Assembly (NCBI RefSeq): GCF_031127835.1 | Contig: NZ_JARXHX010000007.1 | Coordinates: 206,432-270,431 of the forward strand | DNA from: Pelagicoccus sp. SDUM812002 | Lineage (GTDB): Bacteria; Verrucomicrobiota; Verrucomicrobiia; Opitutales; Opitutaceae | DNA: 64,000 bases | Direction: 5' to 3' | Part shown: positions 9,802-19,045 of the stretch, piece after piece | How the letters are laid out: each line of letters begins with the position of its first letter | Numbering within the stretch: the stretch's first letter is position 1 | Position numbers and translations under genes: made by a program | Notes under the pieces: model-generated | Told to the model about the DNA's origin: nothing | The model's input: only the letters and a program-made list of their open reading frames with translations | Databases searched by the model: none

Positions 9802-10902
9802 ATGAAAATTGGTAGCCTAGACCTAGAATCGAACTTGTTCCTGTCGCCGTTGGCGGGGTACACGAATCTACCGTTCCGCCTGACAGCGAAGAGCTTAGGC
9901 GGGTTGGGGCTGGTGACCACTGATTTGGTGAACGCTCGCTCTTTGCTGGAAGGGCGTGCAGTGGCCTACAAGATGATTGCTACTGATGCCCGCGAGCAGC
10001 CAATGGCGGTGCAGCTTTTTGGGGGAGTCGCGGAGGAAATGCGTGACGCTGCGGTGATCGCTGCTGAAAAAGGGGCTCAATCGATCGATATCAACATGGG
10101 GTGTCCCGTAAAAAAGGTCGTCAAAACGGGTAGCGGTTCTTCCATGATGAAGGACCACGACAAGACGCGAGAACTGGTCAAGGGGATGATTGACGCGGTC
10201 AAAGTGCCGATAACGGCGAAGATGCGCCTGGGATGGGATTCGGAAAATATCACGGCTCCCGAACTGGCCCGCACGCTCGAAGATATCGGTGTATCCGCGA
10301 TTTACATACACGGTCGCACAAGGGCTCAGGGGTTTTCTGGAGGTGTAGACCTAGAAGGTATTCGCAAGGTAAAAGAAGCGGTGAAGTCGATCCCCGTGAT
10401 CGGAAACGGAGATGTGACGACTCCGGAAGCGGCCCGTATCATGTTGGAGCGTACTGGTTGCGATGGTGTGAGTATCGGACGTGGGGCATTTTATAATCCG
10501 TGGATATTTAGACAGACGCTCCATTATCTGAATACAGGAGTCTTGCTCCCTGACCCGAATTTCGAGCAGCGCGTTGAGTTGATGCGGGTGCATCTTGAGC
10601 GTATGATCGAGTTTTATGGTGAGCTGAAAGGCTGTATCCAGTTCCGGAAAGTTGCAGTCTGGTACGCGAAACGATTTGGGCCATCCAAGTATTTTAAGGA
10701 CCGAGTCGTCCGGGTGGAGAGCATGGAACATTTCCAAGAGATCATGGACGGGTACCGTCAGTGGCGGTTGCGTTTTTGCGGTGATGACGGTGAGCTACAG
10801 GAGAAGTATCGCCCGGTGGATCCGTATTCATCGATCACTCACGAACCTCAGGAAGCCCCTGATAAAATCAAGGTGCCCAAGGGGCCGGTAGAGAAATGGT
10901 AG
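9802..10902 (+). CDS. dusB: tRNA-dihydrouridine synthase (Dus family, DusB-like)
   Basis: A flavoenzyme that reduces specific uridines in tRNA D-loops. The FMN-binding TIM barrel opens with LSPLAGYTNLPFR. The active-site loop is INMGCPVKKVVKTGSG, with the catalytic cysteine, and the phosphate-binding signature is HGRTRAQGFSGGVD followed by VIGNGDVTTPEAA and VSIGRGAFYNPWIF. These agree best with DusB. The ATG at 9802 has GAGG about 9 nt upstream. The frame opens earlier at 9754, but those residues are not family-like. No fis gene follows, unlike the enterobacterial dusB-fis arrangement. Confidence 0.92.
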   Translation: MKIGSLDLESNLFLSPLAGYTNLPFRLTAKSLGGLGLVTTDLVNARSLLEGRAVAYKMIATDAREQPMAVQLFGGVAEEMRDAAVIAAEKGAQSIDINMGCPVKKVVKTGSGSSMMKDHDKTRELVKGMIDAVKVPITAKMRLGWDSENITAPELARTLEDIGVSAIYIHGRTRAQGFSGGVDLEGIRKVKEAVKSIPVIGNGDVTTPEAARIMLERTGCDGVSIGRGAFYNPWIFRQTLHYLNTGVLLPDPNFEQRVELMRVHLERMIEFYGELKGCIQFRKVAVWYAKRFGPSKYFKDRVVRVESMEHFQEIMDGYRQWRLRFCGDDGELQEKYRPVDPYSSITHEPQEAPDKIKVPKGPVEKW

Positions 10903-10920
10903 CTCAGTTTCGATTCGTCC

Positions 10921-12264
10921 ATGGATAAGCTCAAGGGCAGAGGCTTCTTCGCTTTGATCGTCCTGCTCGCTGCGGCTGGGACCTGGATCGGCAGCTATGG
11001 AGCTCTGCATTCCTTGAAAGAAGAAAGCCGTTCGAGCTCGCTCTGGGGGTGGGATACTTCTTTCTATTACTTTTGGCTTCGTTCGGTCGCTCTCGATGGG
11101 GATGTAGATTTCGAGAACGATATCCAACTCGCGGATACGATTCCCGACGGTCAGAAGCGTTTTGCAGAGGTGGATTTGCCTCGGACAGATATGGGACTGA
11201 TTCCCAATAAGTATCCAGTTGGTTGGGCGGTTTTTCATGCTCCCTTTTTTGCGGTAGGTCATGGCACGTCCTTGCTGCTGAAAAAGTCGGGAGTTGAGGT
11301 AAGGACGGATGGATACGGAAAAGTCTACGAACGCTTTCTGTATGTGGGTAGCCTTTTCTATGCTGCTCTTGGACTCTGGTTAACCTACTTGCTGCTGCGT
11401 CGCTTCTTTGATTGGGAAATCAGCGTTCTGGCCTTGCTATGCACTTGGTTAAGTGGGTTTTTGATCTACTACCAACTCAGCCAATACGCCATGGCTCATA
11501 GTTTGGCCTACCTCTGTTTGGTGTCTTGTTTCTATTGGGCTTTGGCGATTCGGGAGATGCCACCATTGACGCGAAATTGGCTAATGTTGGGAATCTCGGT
11601 GGGGATGCTGCTGATCACCCGTTATCAGGCCGGCGTCTATTTGTTATTCCCTTTCGTTGTAGCTGTGGTCGAAATTCTGGCACGAAGAACTACGGTGAGG
11701 GCGCTTGCGGTTTGCTCTTTCACGATACTAGGAATCGTCGCATTGCAACTGCTCGCTTGGAAGCAGCTTTACGGGTCTTGGTTGGTCTACTCTTACGCTG
11801 GAGAAGGGTTTCGCTGGGCGGAACCTGAGGTATGGCGAAGCTTGTTCGACCCGTTTCATGGGCTGATCTATTGGCAGCCGATATTTGCTGTGGGGCTTCT
11901 TGGTCTGGTGGGTTTTGTCGGGAGCCGGCATGAGTGGTCCTTCTGGGCTATTCCTCTATCGGTGGCGTGCATGATCTATGTAAACGCTGCTTGGGAAACC
12001 TGGTGGTTTGGAGCTGCCTTTGGCGGCCGGGCCTACGAAGGGGCGTCGTTGTTCGTATGCTTTGGGGTAGGCTGGCTGCTGAATTCGTCAGAGCGTTTTG
12101 GTAACCTGCTGCAAGGGACGATCAAGGCGATTTTGCTTCTGCTGGTAATCTGGAACATCGGCGTTTTGAGTGTATGCGTACGGAACTGGCAGACAGGGAT
12201 CAGCCTCGAGGAATCAGTTAGCTACGGCCAGTTTTGGACAGCGATTCGCCAGCTTTGGTTTTGA
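10921..12264 (+). CDS. Polytopic membrane protein, probable GT-C-type glycosyltransferase
   Basis: A membrane protein of 447 residues with about nine or ten hydrophobic segments. It starts with a signal-anchor (FFALIVLLAAAGTWIGSY). The first long extracytoplasmic loop carries a conserved-looking acidic and aromatic pattern (WGWDTSFYYFWLRS, then DGDVDFENDIQ and NKYPVGWAVFHAP). This layout, with acidic residues right after the first helix, resembles GT-C glycosyltransferases of the PMT/GT39 type, which use lipid-phosphate sugars. I do not recognise a specific family. It begins 18 bp after the Dus gene and could share its transcript. The function is inferred from topology only. Confidence 0.8.
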   Translation: MDKLKGRGFFALIVLLAAAGTWIGSYGALHSLKEESRSSSLWGWDTSFYYFWLRSVALDGDVDFENDIQLADTIPDGQKRFAEVDLPRTDMGLIPNKYPVGWAVFHAPFFAVGHGTSLLLKKSGVEVRTDGYGKVYERFLYVGSLFYAALGLWLTYLLLRRFFDWEISVLALLCTWLSGFLIYYQLSQYAMAHSLAYLCLVSCFYWALAIREMPPLTRNWLMLGISVGMLLITRYQAGVYLLFPFVVAVVEILARRTTVRALAVCSFTILGIVALQLLAWKQLYGSWLVYSYAGEGFRWAEPEVWRSLFDPFHGLIYWQPIFAVGLLGLVGFVGSRHEWSFWAIPLSVACMIYVNAAWETWWFGAAFGGRAYEGASLFVCFGVGWLLNSSERFGNLLQGTIKAILLLLVIWNIGVLSVCVRNWQTGISLEESVSYGQFWTAIRQLWF

Positions 12265-12267
12265 TCT

Positions 12268-12522
12268 TTAAGGGTCGCAACACTGGCAATGGGGGGAGCA
12301 ACTGGCCGTGGGGCAGTGGTCGTGGGTGGATTCGCGTTTGTCGCCGCAAGGGACTACGGTGAATTTAGCGCGATAGATCTCGTTGCCTCGGTGGCTTAAA
12401 GTGAAAATCCACTCGCCGAGTCCGCGCTCGAAATCGTGATCGAAGTATTAGCCGAAGTAGAAGGTAGTGGAGCCGTGGTAGATTTCCGTCAAAATATCGC
12501 TGTCGGACGCGTCCGCTGGAAC
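12268..12522 (-). pseudogene. Decayed gene remnant with cysteine-rich tail
   Basis: Read on the minus strand, one frame gives convincing protein (pieces such as DSDILTEIYHGSTTFYFG and GLGEWIFTLSHRGNEIYRAK). It is interrupted by TAA at 12448-12450 and preceded by TAG at 12523-12525. The frame ends at TAA 12268-12270 after a cysteine-rich tail (CSPHCQCCDP). The 5' part is missing, because the cheA terminator lies just upstream. The sequence weakly resembles small immunoglobulin-fold proteins of the DUF3859 type. I read it as a degraded gene; a sequencing error at the internal TAA alone would not restore a full gene. Confidence 0.55.
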
Positions 12523-12560
12523 CTACCCGCGGGGCATGCTAAAACTTCGTTATACGGAAC

Positions 12561-12595
12561 AAAAAAGCCCGACTCCTTTTGAAGGGGTCGGGCTT
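12561..12595 (-). terminator. Intrinsic terminator of cheA
   Basis: On the minus strand a 12-bp stem (AAGCCCGACCCC paired with GGAGTCGGGCTT, one wobble pair) with a 7-nt loop is followed directly by six T residues. It lies 40 bp past the cheA stop. The plus strand has no T tract after the stem, so it acts in the cheA direction only. Confidence 0.85.
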
Positions 12596-12634
12596 ATGGA
12601 GGGGGAGGGAAATATGTTTGTACCTAAAAAGCCA

Positions 12635-15433
12635 TTACGCGGCACCTATCAAGCTTGCTGGGTCTAAAATGAGGGCGATAGTACCGTCGCCGAGTATCGC
12701 ACCTCCGGATACGCCTGGTATGCCTTGCATCATGCCGCCGAGCGACTTGATGACGACTTCCTGTTTGCTGACCATGTCGTCCACAAGGAGTCCACAGGGC
12801 TTTCCCCCTGTCTCGACAACAACGACGGTAGCGTCCTTGGGATTTGAAACAGCACCAGGAATTGCGAAGTGTTGGTGGAGGCGGAAGAGAGGGATGACCT
12901 GACCGCGGATATTGAGAATCTCTTTGTTGCCCTGCACTTTTGCGAGCACCGCTTCGTCAGGACGAAGAGCGACCTTGACGGAAGTGGTTGGCAGAATGAA
13001 GCGATCTTCGCCGACTTTGACCACGAGGCCGTCGACGATGGCCATTGTAAGGGGAAGCAGGATACGGAAGGTGGATCCTTTTCCTAGCTCGGACTGGATC
13101 TCGACCTTTCCGCGCAGCTTCTCGATGTTCTTCTTGACCACGTCCATGCCTACGCCACGTCCAGAGATGTCGGTGATTTGGGCGGCTGTGGAGAATCCAG
13201 GAGCGAAGATGAGCTTGTAGATTTCTTCTTTTGAAAGCTGGTCGCTTTCGGAAACGATGCCGTTGGCGATCGCTTTGGCGAGCACGCGATCTGGGTCAAT
13301 GCCACGTCCGTCGTCGGCGAGTTCGATGACGATGTTAGAGCCTTGGTGATAGGCTTTGAGGCTGATGTTACCCACTTCGTCCTTGCCGGCCGCGCGGCGC
13401 TCTTCGGCGTTTGCTTCGAGGCCATGGTCGAGTGCGTTTCGGACCATGTGTACGAGTGGATCTCCGATTTCTTCTACCACGTTGCGGTCGAGTTCAGTAT
13501 CTTCGCCGAAGGTTTCGAAACGAACCTTCTTGCCGCACTTGGCACCGATGTCGCGGACGACGCGGCCAATTTTTTGAAAAGTCGGCTTAACCGGAATCAT
13601 GCGCAGCGCCATGGAGGTGTGCTGCAGTTCCTTGGTTATGCGGGTGAGCTGCGACATATTGCGCTGCAGGGCGGAGTCTCCGGCGGTGCTTCCGCTGCCG
13701 CTGTCCTGGCGGGAACTTTCTAGAAGCTGGCTTTGCACGATCACGAGTTCGCCGACCATGTCCATCAGGTTGTCGAGCTTGATCGTGTTGACGCGAATGG
13801 TGGCGTTTTCGGCAGCCTTGCGCTTAGCGGCGGCAGAGGCCTTGGCGTCAGGCTCCTGTTGGGCAACAGGGTTGGCTGCAGGTGCTTGGGAATCTGAGGT
13901 AGAATCTTCGTTTGCGGGAGTTTCTGCGGGTGCGTCTTCAGCGACCGCCATGGTATTGGAGTCTTCGCCGGTTTTCTTGGCCCAAACGTCCGGGCCTTCC
14001 ATCGCCCAGCGGGCGCGGGCCATCAGCTCGCTAACTTGGATGACTTCGTTAGGGGTGGTGCCGTTTGCGAGGGCTTCCGTGATTTGCTCGATGAGCTTGG
14101 TAATGGTGTCTTTGGAAGCAAGGACGAGGTCGATGATGCCAGTGAAGACTTCGAGCTTGTCGTTGCGGACGAGGTCCATGAGGGACTCCACTTCGTGGGC
14201 GAGGCGATTGACGGGGACGAGGTTTAGGAATCCAGCCACACCCTTGATGGTGTGGAAAGAGCGAAACATGGAGTTAATCGCGTTGCGGCTCGTGACGTCT
14301 TGCTCGAGTTCGAGCACCGCGGTCTCTATTTGGTTAAGGTGGTCGACGGCTTCGGTATGGAATTCTTGGAGGAGCTCTTCATTTTCCTCCATGTTGAGGT
14401 CCATGACCACGTCGTATTGGGCAAACTCAGCTAGGAGACCGTCTTCTTCCTCTTCCTCGCCGGTGGTGACTTGAGAGGAGTCTGCTTCTGCTGGGGCCAC
14501 TTCTTCAGCGGGGGAAAAGGGGCCGGGTCCGCGCCCAGACTTGATTTCGCTTAGCGCCGTCTCGAGCCAGACGTTGAAGTCGGTGAGGATCTGGATGGCG
14601 TAGTGGTCGTATGCAGACGCGTTGTCGAGCAGGGCGTCCATCTTGGCGAGGACGGGGGTGACGGCGGCGTGTACGGTTTCGTCGGCTTCGAAATCGCTTT
14701 CGAAATCCTTAAGGAGGGAGTAGACGGGCAGCATACCCTCGTCGTTGTCGACGGAGGAGAGCAGGAGTTCGGCGGAAAACTGTTGTGCGAGTTTGGCGAA
14801 AATATCGATGCGTTCCTCGGGCCAATTGTCATTCTCGGCAAGCGGAGCTTCGAAGGTTGGCTCTTCGATGACTTCTAGGGATGGCTCTTCGAAGGAAATG
14901 GATTCCGGCTCGGGAGCAGTTGGCTTGGGAGCGGGCGGTCCCGCGGTGGAGAAGTCGATGTCGTCGAAGCTCGGCAGTGAGATTGGCTCGGAAAGCTCGG
15001 GCGATTCGTCCAAAGAGTTTTCGAGGGCGGCTTCTGATTCGCTGGAGTCGGCCTCAGGTTCGTCGTCGATAGGAATCGCTGCGGGGGCGACTGGAGTTTG
15101 GGTGGACGTCTCTAGGGAAAAGGGACTGATGGTGGCTTCGTTGCGCAGGCTTTCGACGGCGTCGCTGCACCAGCGTGCGAAGGTGCGCATGGCGTGCACG
15201 GAGTTTTCGTCGAAGAGCTTGGCTTCGTCGAGCATGACTTGGATGACTTCCTGGATGCCGACTACGCCCTGCACGATTTCGGGATCTTGCGGCAGCGACC
15301 AAGTGATCTCGTTGACGAGGCTGAAGATCGGGATGAGGCCGTCATCGGTACCCGGCTGAGCGATATGAGACTCGGAAGCGAGTTTCGCTGCAATTTCTTC
15401 GAATGAGTTTATTTCGTCAGGTGACCACGCCAT
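12635..15433 (-). CDS. cheA: Chemotaxis histidine kinase CheA with duplicated N-terminal domain
   Basis: The central kinase of chemotaxis: it autophosphorylates and passes phosphate to receiver proteins. Its 932 residues are much longer than E. coli CheA. Two homologous regions of about 90 residues, near 4-97 and 204-298, are not Hpt domains: they lack HxxKG and share a pattern such as DDGLIPIFSLVNEI versus DEGMLPVYSLLKDF. An acidic, proline-rich linker lies between them. The true Hpt domain follows with His394 (FRSFHTIKGVAGF). After a second linker come the dimerisation helix (LMDMVGELVIVQSQL), the ATPase (NALDHGLE, DDGRGIDPDRV, GRGVGMDVV) and a C-terminal CheW-like domain. There is no C-terminal receiver. 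A terminator follows 40 bp downstream, and a hybrid kinase gene precedes it. Confidence 0.96.
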   Translation of the reverse strand: MAWSPDEINSFEEIAAKLASESHIAQPGTDDGLIPIFSLVNEITWSLPQDPEIVQGVVGIQEVIQVMLDEAKLFDENSVHAMRTFARWCSDAVESLRNEATISPFSLETSTQTPVAPAAIPIDDEPEADSSESEAALENSLDESPELSEPISLPSFDDIDFSTAGPPAPKPTAPEPESISFEEPSLEVIEEPTFEAPLAENDNWPEERIDIFAKLAQQFSAELLLSSVDNDEGMLPVYSLLKDFESDFEADETVHAAVTPVLAKMDALLDNASAYDHYAIQILTDFNVWLETALSEIKSGRGPGPFSPAEEVAPAEADSSQVTTGEEEEEDGLLAEFAQYDVVMDLNMEENEELLQEFHTEAVDHLNQIETAVLELEQDVTSRNAINSMFRSFHTIKGVAGFLNLVPVNRLAHEVESLMDLVRNDKLEVFTGIIDLVLASKDTITKLIEQITEALANGTTPNEVIQVSELMARARWAMEGPDVWAKKTGEDSNTMAVAEDAPAETPANEDSTSDSQAPAANPVAQQEPDAKASAAAKRKAAENATIRVNTIKLDNLMDMVGELVIVQSQLLESSRQDSGSGSTAGDSALQRNMSQLTRITKELQHTSMALRMIPVKPTFQKIGRVVRDIGAKCGKKVRFETFGEDTELDRNVVEEIGDPLVHMVRNALDHGLEANAEERRAAGKDEVGNISLKAYHQGSNIVIELADDGRGIDPDRVLAKAIANGIVSESDQLSKEEIYKLIFAPGFSTAAQITDISGRGVGMDVVKKNIEKLRGKVEIQSELGKGSTFRILLPLTMAIVDGLVVKVGEDRFILPTTSVKVALRPDEAVLAKVQGNKEILNIRGQVIPLFRLHQHFAIPGAVSNPKDATVVVVETGGKPCGLLVDDMVSKQEVVIKSLGGMMQGIPGVSGGAILGDGTIALILDPASLIGAA

Positions 15434-15567
15434 GGTGTGAATTTCGGTTTCGAGATGGGAGTATAGGCGGATGCCGTACCGGGATTCATCGTCGTCGAGA
15501 GGCGCTTGCTTGAGTAGAAAAGCCGATATTTACCCCAAGTATTAGACGGAAGTACTTAAAGCTCGGT

Positions 15568-15685
15568 GTTCGCGGCATCGATTCGCGAACGTTTTACGAA
15601 AGGGGATGCGTGTGGCAGTACCCTGCATGTCTCCATCCGGAGAGACCTACTACAATTTGGAGATATAAGTAGGGACGTAAGTCCT
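15568..15685. promoter_or_regulatory. Hairpin-rich leader region upstream of cheA
   Basis: The 269-bp gap between the hybrid kinase stop and the cheA start holds three short perfect inverted repeats: GTTCGCG/CGCGAAC at 15568-15590, TCTCC/GGAGA at 15630-15643, and GGAC/GTCC closing a GTAA loop at about 15673-15684. The first has GTTTT after it on the plus strand, but no plus-strand gene ends here. The segment could be a structured 5' leader of cheA or chance repeats. I see no match to a known riboswitch consensus. Confidence 0.3.
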
Positions 15686-15702
15686 CAGGGTAGGTTGGCA
15701 AC

Positions 15703-17670
15703 TTACTCGGCCTTGGCTCCGGATAGGAGCTTTTGTACGGCGGAAAGGGCTGCTTTGAGGGCGAAGGGCTTTTTGAGCAGAATGGCGTCTTCGGGGATGT
15801 CGAACTGTGAGAGCAGCTCTTCAGAATAGCCTGTCATGACTATGACCTTCATATCCTTGTTTTTCTTGGTGAGTCGCTCGGCGAGCTCTGATCCGCGCAT
15901 CTTGGGCAGGATGAGATCGGTGATGAGGAGCTTGATGTCCTCGTGCGATTCCTCGAAGAAATCGAGGGCGTCTTCCGCCGAATTGGTGGAGTATACTTGA
16001 TAGTTGTAAAGTCCAAGCAGACCCGAGATGCAGTCGCACATGGTCTCGTCGTCTTCGACGACGAGAATCGATTCGCGCTCGGTGGAGGTAAAGTTCTCCG
16101 GGAGGCCTTCGTCGACCACTTCGTCCTCTGAGACCTTGCTGGTGACGATGGGGAGGAAAATGCGGAAACGAGTGCCTTTGCCTTTCTCGGAGGCGACCTC
16201 GATGTGTCCGTTGACCTGCTTCACGATGCCGTAGACGGTTGCGAGACCGAGTCCAGTGCCTTTGCCTTGTTCCTTGGTGGTGAAGAATGGCTCGAAGATG
16301 CGTTTCTGGGTTTCCGCGTCGATCCCGGTCCCGGTATCCTGGAAGCTGAGCACGAGGTAAGGCTTCGGGTCCATGTAGTCTGGGAGCAGGATTTCAGCCT
16401 GCTCTGCTTCGCAGTTGACCATGGAGAGCTCCATTTGCCCACCGTCTGGCATGGCGTCTCGGGCATTGGTGGTGAAATTGATCAGGATCTGCTCGAGAGC
16501 GGTCCGGTTGATGTTGACGTAAATCGGGGTGTCCGAGAAGCGGAGGTTGTATTGGATGTTTTCCGGTACGAGGCGACGCAGGATCTTCTGCATGTCGCGA
16601 GTGACCTTGATGGCGTCGAGAACCTCGGGTTGCAGATTCTTATTGCGACGGGAAAAAGAGAGCAATTGCTGGGTGAGGTCGGCGGCACGCTCGGCAGCCT
16701 TGCGGATTTCGGCGACAAATTTTTTGTTGGGGTCCGCGTCGTCTATCTTGTCGATGACGAGGTCTGAGAAGGAAAGAATAACCGCGAGGATGTTATTGAA
16801 GTCGTGGGCGATGCCTCCGGCGAGTCGACCGACGGCCTCCATCTTCTGGGATTGGAAGAGGTCTTGCTCGAGGCGGCGGATGTGCGAAACGTCCCGCTGG
16901 ATCACCACGTAGTTGGAAACATGCCCTTGGGGGCCATGCACGGGAAATGCTTTCCAGGCGATGATGAACTCGGCCCCGTCCTTCTTATAGCCTACGGTTT
17001 CTCCAGCGGCGGGTTGGCCGGACTTGATGTCCTTCACCATTTCCTCGATCACGGACTCGTCGGTAGCGGGTCCGTTGAGGACGGATATGGGCCTACCGAT
17101 GACCTCGATGTCGGAGTAGCCCGTGATTTGGGTGAAACCGTCGTTGGTATAAAGAATGCGAGCGTCCCCTTTCTCCCAATTGGTGTCGGTGATGAGCACG
17201 CCCTCACCGATACTCTTTAGCGCGGTGGCGATGAGTCGGATCTGGTTTTCGGTGGTGACGGTTTGGCTCAGGTCCTTGAAAAAGAGAAGGGCGCCGGATA
17301 GCTCCGGCTGCTGCAGGTTCGTGTTGGGCTTCAGGTGGAAGCTTATCGGCAGGACGTTTCCGTCCGGGGTGTGAAGATTTGCCTGCGCGTGCGCCAGCTG
17401 GGGGTTGCGGTACCGCTCGTCTGCCAAGTTGACGGTTTGGCCTGTTTGGGGATCGGTCGCGAGAAAGGCTTCGTTGATAGAGGTTCCTTTTATGGTTGCG
17501 GCGTCGATTCCGAGAGAGTGGAGGGCTGACTTGTTAGCCCGTTGGACGCGGCCGGTACGGTCGATGACAATGATGCCCTCGCTCGAGTATTCCATTATGG
17601 AGTCGGCAAGGCCCGAAGTCGCTGGCGAGTCTTCCGCTGGATTGTTTGCGGAAGCGTCGGGTTGGGTCAT
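15703..17670 (-). CDS. PAS-containing hybrid histidine kinase/receiver
   Basis: A soluble sensor kinase with no membrane segment. Counting from the ATG at 17670, two PAS domains (about 25-140 and 142-265) sense an unknown cytoplasmic signal. The H-box is LAGGIAHDFNNILAVILSFS with His289, of the type common in NtrB-like and hybrid kinases. The ATPase boxes are NFTTNARDAMPDGG, DTGTGID and GKGTGLGLATVYG. A C-terminal receiver has Asp585 in LLITDLILPKMRG. A TTG at 17706 would add 12 residues; the ATG is preferred. It lies upstream of cheA on the same strand with 269 bp between, so co-transcription with its own cheA leader is possible. The partner is unknown. Confidence 0.95.
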   Translation of the reverse strand: MTQPDASANNPAEDSPATSGLADSIMEYSSEGIIVIDRTGRVQRANKSALHSLGIDAATIKGTSINEAFLATDPQTGQTVNLADERYRNPQLAHAQANLHTPDGNVLPISFHLKPNTNLQQPELSGALLFFKDLSQTVTTENQIRLIATALKSIGEGVLITDTNWEKGDARILYTNDGFTQITGYSDIEVIGRPISVLNGPATDESVIEEMVKDIKSGQPAAGETVGYKKDGAEFIIAWKAFPVHGPQGHVSNYVVIQRDVSHIRRLEQDLFQSQKMEAVGRLAGGIAHDFNNILAVILSFSDLVIDKIDDADPNKKFVAEIRKAAERAADLTQQLLSFSRRNKNLQPEVLDAIKVTRDMQKILRRLVPENIQYNLRFSDTPIYVNINRTALEQILINFTTNARDAMPDGGQMELSMVNCEAEQAEILLPDYMDPKPYLVLSFQDTGTGIDAETQKRIFEPFFTTKEQGKGTGLGLATVYGIVKQVNGHIEVASEKGKGTRFRIFLPIVTSKVSEDEVVDEGLPENFTSTERESILVVEDDETMCDCISGLLGLYNYQVYSTNSAEDALDFFEESHEDIKLLITDLILPKMRGSELAERLTKKNKDMKVIVMTGYSEELLSQFDIPEDAILLKKPFALKAALSAVQKLLSGAKAE

Positions 17671-17812
17671 CGGGTGGGATTCGTTGGTTCGAGAAGTAGG
17701 ACTCAAGGAGCGGGTACTGTTGGAAACACGAACGAAAAATGCAACAACCCACGCTTTGGCGTTTATACCTAAACGCGGATGTAAAATGCTCGTCAGTTGG
17801 GTTTCTGGCTCC

Positions 17813-17835
17813 CTGTAGTTGGGGGATGACTACAG
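17813..17835. promoter_or_regulatory. Perfect hairpin between galE and the hybrid kinase
   Basis: CTGTAGT at 17813-17819 and ACTACAG at 17829-17835 form a perfect 7-bp inverted repeat around a 9-base loop. It sits about 40 bp past the galE stop and about 140 bp upstream of the kinase start. Neither strand has a T tract, so it is either a weak terminator for galE or a regulatory site of the kinase. Confidence 0.35.
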
Positions 17836-17876
17836 AGTTGGGGTGTATTTGAAAAATTGGGACGCTTCAACGAGGG

Positions 17877-18869
17877 TCAAGCATCTTCGTAGCCCTTTGG
17901 GTGGGACTGATGCCATGCCCACGCGGTTTCGATTATGCTACGTATAGTGCCGTATTTTGGTGTCCAGTCCAGTTCCGATTTAGCCTTTGCGCTGTCGGCG
18001 TAGGCGGCGGGGACGTCGCCTGCGCGTTTGGGCGCTAAGTCATAAGGGACGGGGTGTCCGGAAACGTCCTCCACCGTTTTTATGATTTCCAACACGCTCG
18101 CGGGTGTGCCGGTACCGAGGTTGTAGGTGAGGAGTTTACCCTCTTCCTCTAGGAGCGGAAAAGCGGCGATGTGGGCGCGTGAAAGGTCGTCGACGTGCAC
18201 GTAGTCGCGGAGGCAGGTTCCGTCCGGCGTGGGGTAGTCGTTCCCGAAGACCATCATCTTTTCGCGTTGGCCGAGGGCGACTTGGATGGCGATGGGGATG
18301 AGGTGGCTTTCGGGCGAATGGTCCTCGCCGATCATACCCCCTTCAGCGGCTCCGGAGGCGTTGAAGTAACGGAAGATCGCGGCCGACATGCCGTAGGCTT
18401 TGGTGCAGTAGTGGAGGATGACTTCCACATCGGCCTTGGTCTGGCCGTAGGCGCTGATGGGGCGCAAGGGCATGTTTTCGGTGAAAGGAGGTTTCGCCTC
18501 CTCGCCCAGCACGGTGCAAGAGGAGGAGAAGACGAACTTGTTCACGCCCGCTTCTCGCATAGCCTTCAGCAGGGAGACAGTCTTGGCGACGTTGTTCTCG
18601 TAGTGCTTGAGGGGATCCTGCATGGACTCGCCCACTTCGATGAAGGCGGCGAAGTGCATGACGATGTCGATGTTTTCTTTTTTGAGGATTTTAGAGACCG
18701 TGGCGGCGTCGCCAAGGTCGACCTCATGAAATGTGACGTCTTCTGGAACAGAGGCTCGGTGGCCCTTGACCAGATTGTCGAGGACGACGGGCTTGTGACC
18801 AGCGGCCTGTAGTTGGCGCACGCAGTGGCTTCCGATGTATCCAGCTCCTCCGATGACGAGAACATTCAT
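17877..18869 (-). CDS. galE: UDP-glucose 4-epimerase GalE
   Basis: It interconverts UDP-glucose and UDP-galactose (or the N-acetyl forms) with bound NAD. The extended SDR features are clear: the NAD-binding GGAGYIGSHCV at the very N-terminus, FAAFIEVGESM, the catalytic serine stretch FSSSCTVLGE, the YxxxK pair in AYGQTKADVE, and the GalE-typical RYFNASGA and RDYVHVDDLSRAH. Its 330 residues are the usual length. The ATG at 18869 begins exactly at the Rossmann strand; upstream in-frame codons to 18962 are not family-like. It supplies galactose-type precursors at the edge of the glycan region and is transcribed divergently from the glycosyltransferase at 19046. Confidence 0.95.
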   Translation of the reverse strand: MNVLVIGGAGYIGSHCVRQLQAAGHKPVVLDNLVKGHRASVPEDVTFHEVDLGDAATVSKILKKENIDIVMHFAAFIEVGESMQDPLKHYENNVAKTVSLLKAMREAGVNKFVFSSSCTVLGEEAKPPFTENMPLRPISAYGQTKADVEVILHYCTKAYGMSAAIFRYFNASGAAEGGMIGEDHSPESHLIPIAIQVALGQREKMMVFGNDYPTPDGTCLRDYVHVDDLSRAHIAAFPLLEEEGKLLTYNLGTGTPASVLEIIKTVEDVSGHPVPYDLAPKRAGDVPAAYADSAKAKSELDWTPKYGTIRSIIETAWAWHQSHPKGYEDA

Positions 18870-19045
18870 ATAATAAAGATGCTTGTTAAGCTCCCTCGGA
18901 TTATCCAGCCAATTCCTTTGGATATTTTTTTCGGTTCGTTTTCGCCGTGTGGTAGCTGCCAATGGTCGAAGTGCCTCTTGCGGATTTTAAAGCTCGCCTA
19001 GTTCAGTCAAAACCAAGCAAGGTTTGGGCGGTGGCAAGGAACTCC

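Noticed and set aside
13599..15359. Two long plus-strand frames (291 and 204 codons) opposite cheA
   Set aside because: They are Ser/Arg-rich complements of cheA codons, have no family motif, and cheA is certain on the other strand.
15434..15702. Cyclic-di-GMP (GEMM) riboswitch before cheA, suggested by GGGACGTAAGTCC
   Set aside because: The CACGCA...GGGCAAACC half and the rest of the consensus are missing on both strands.
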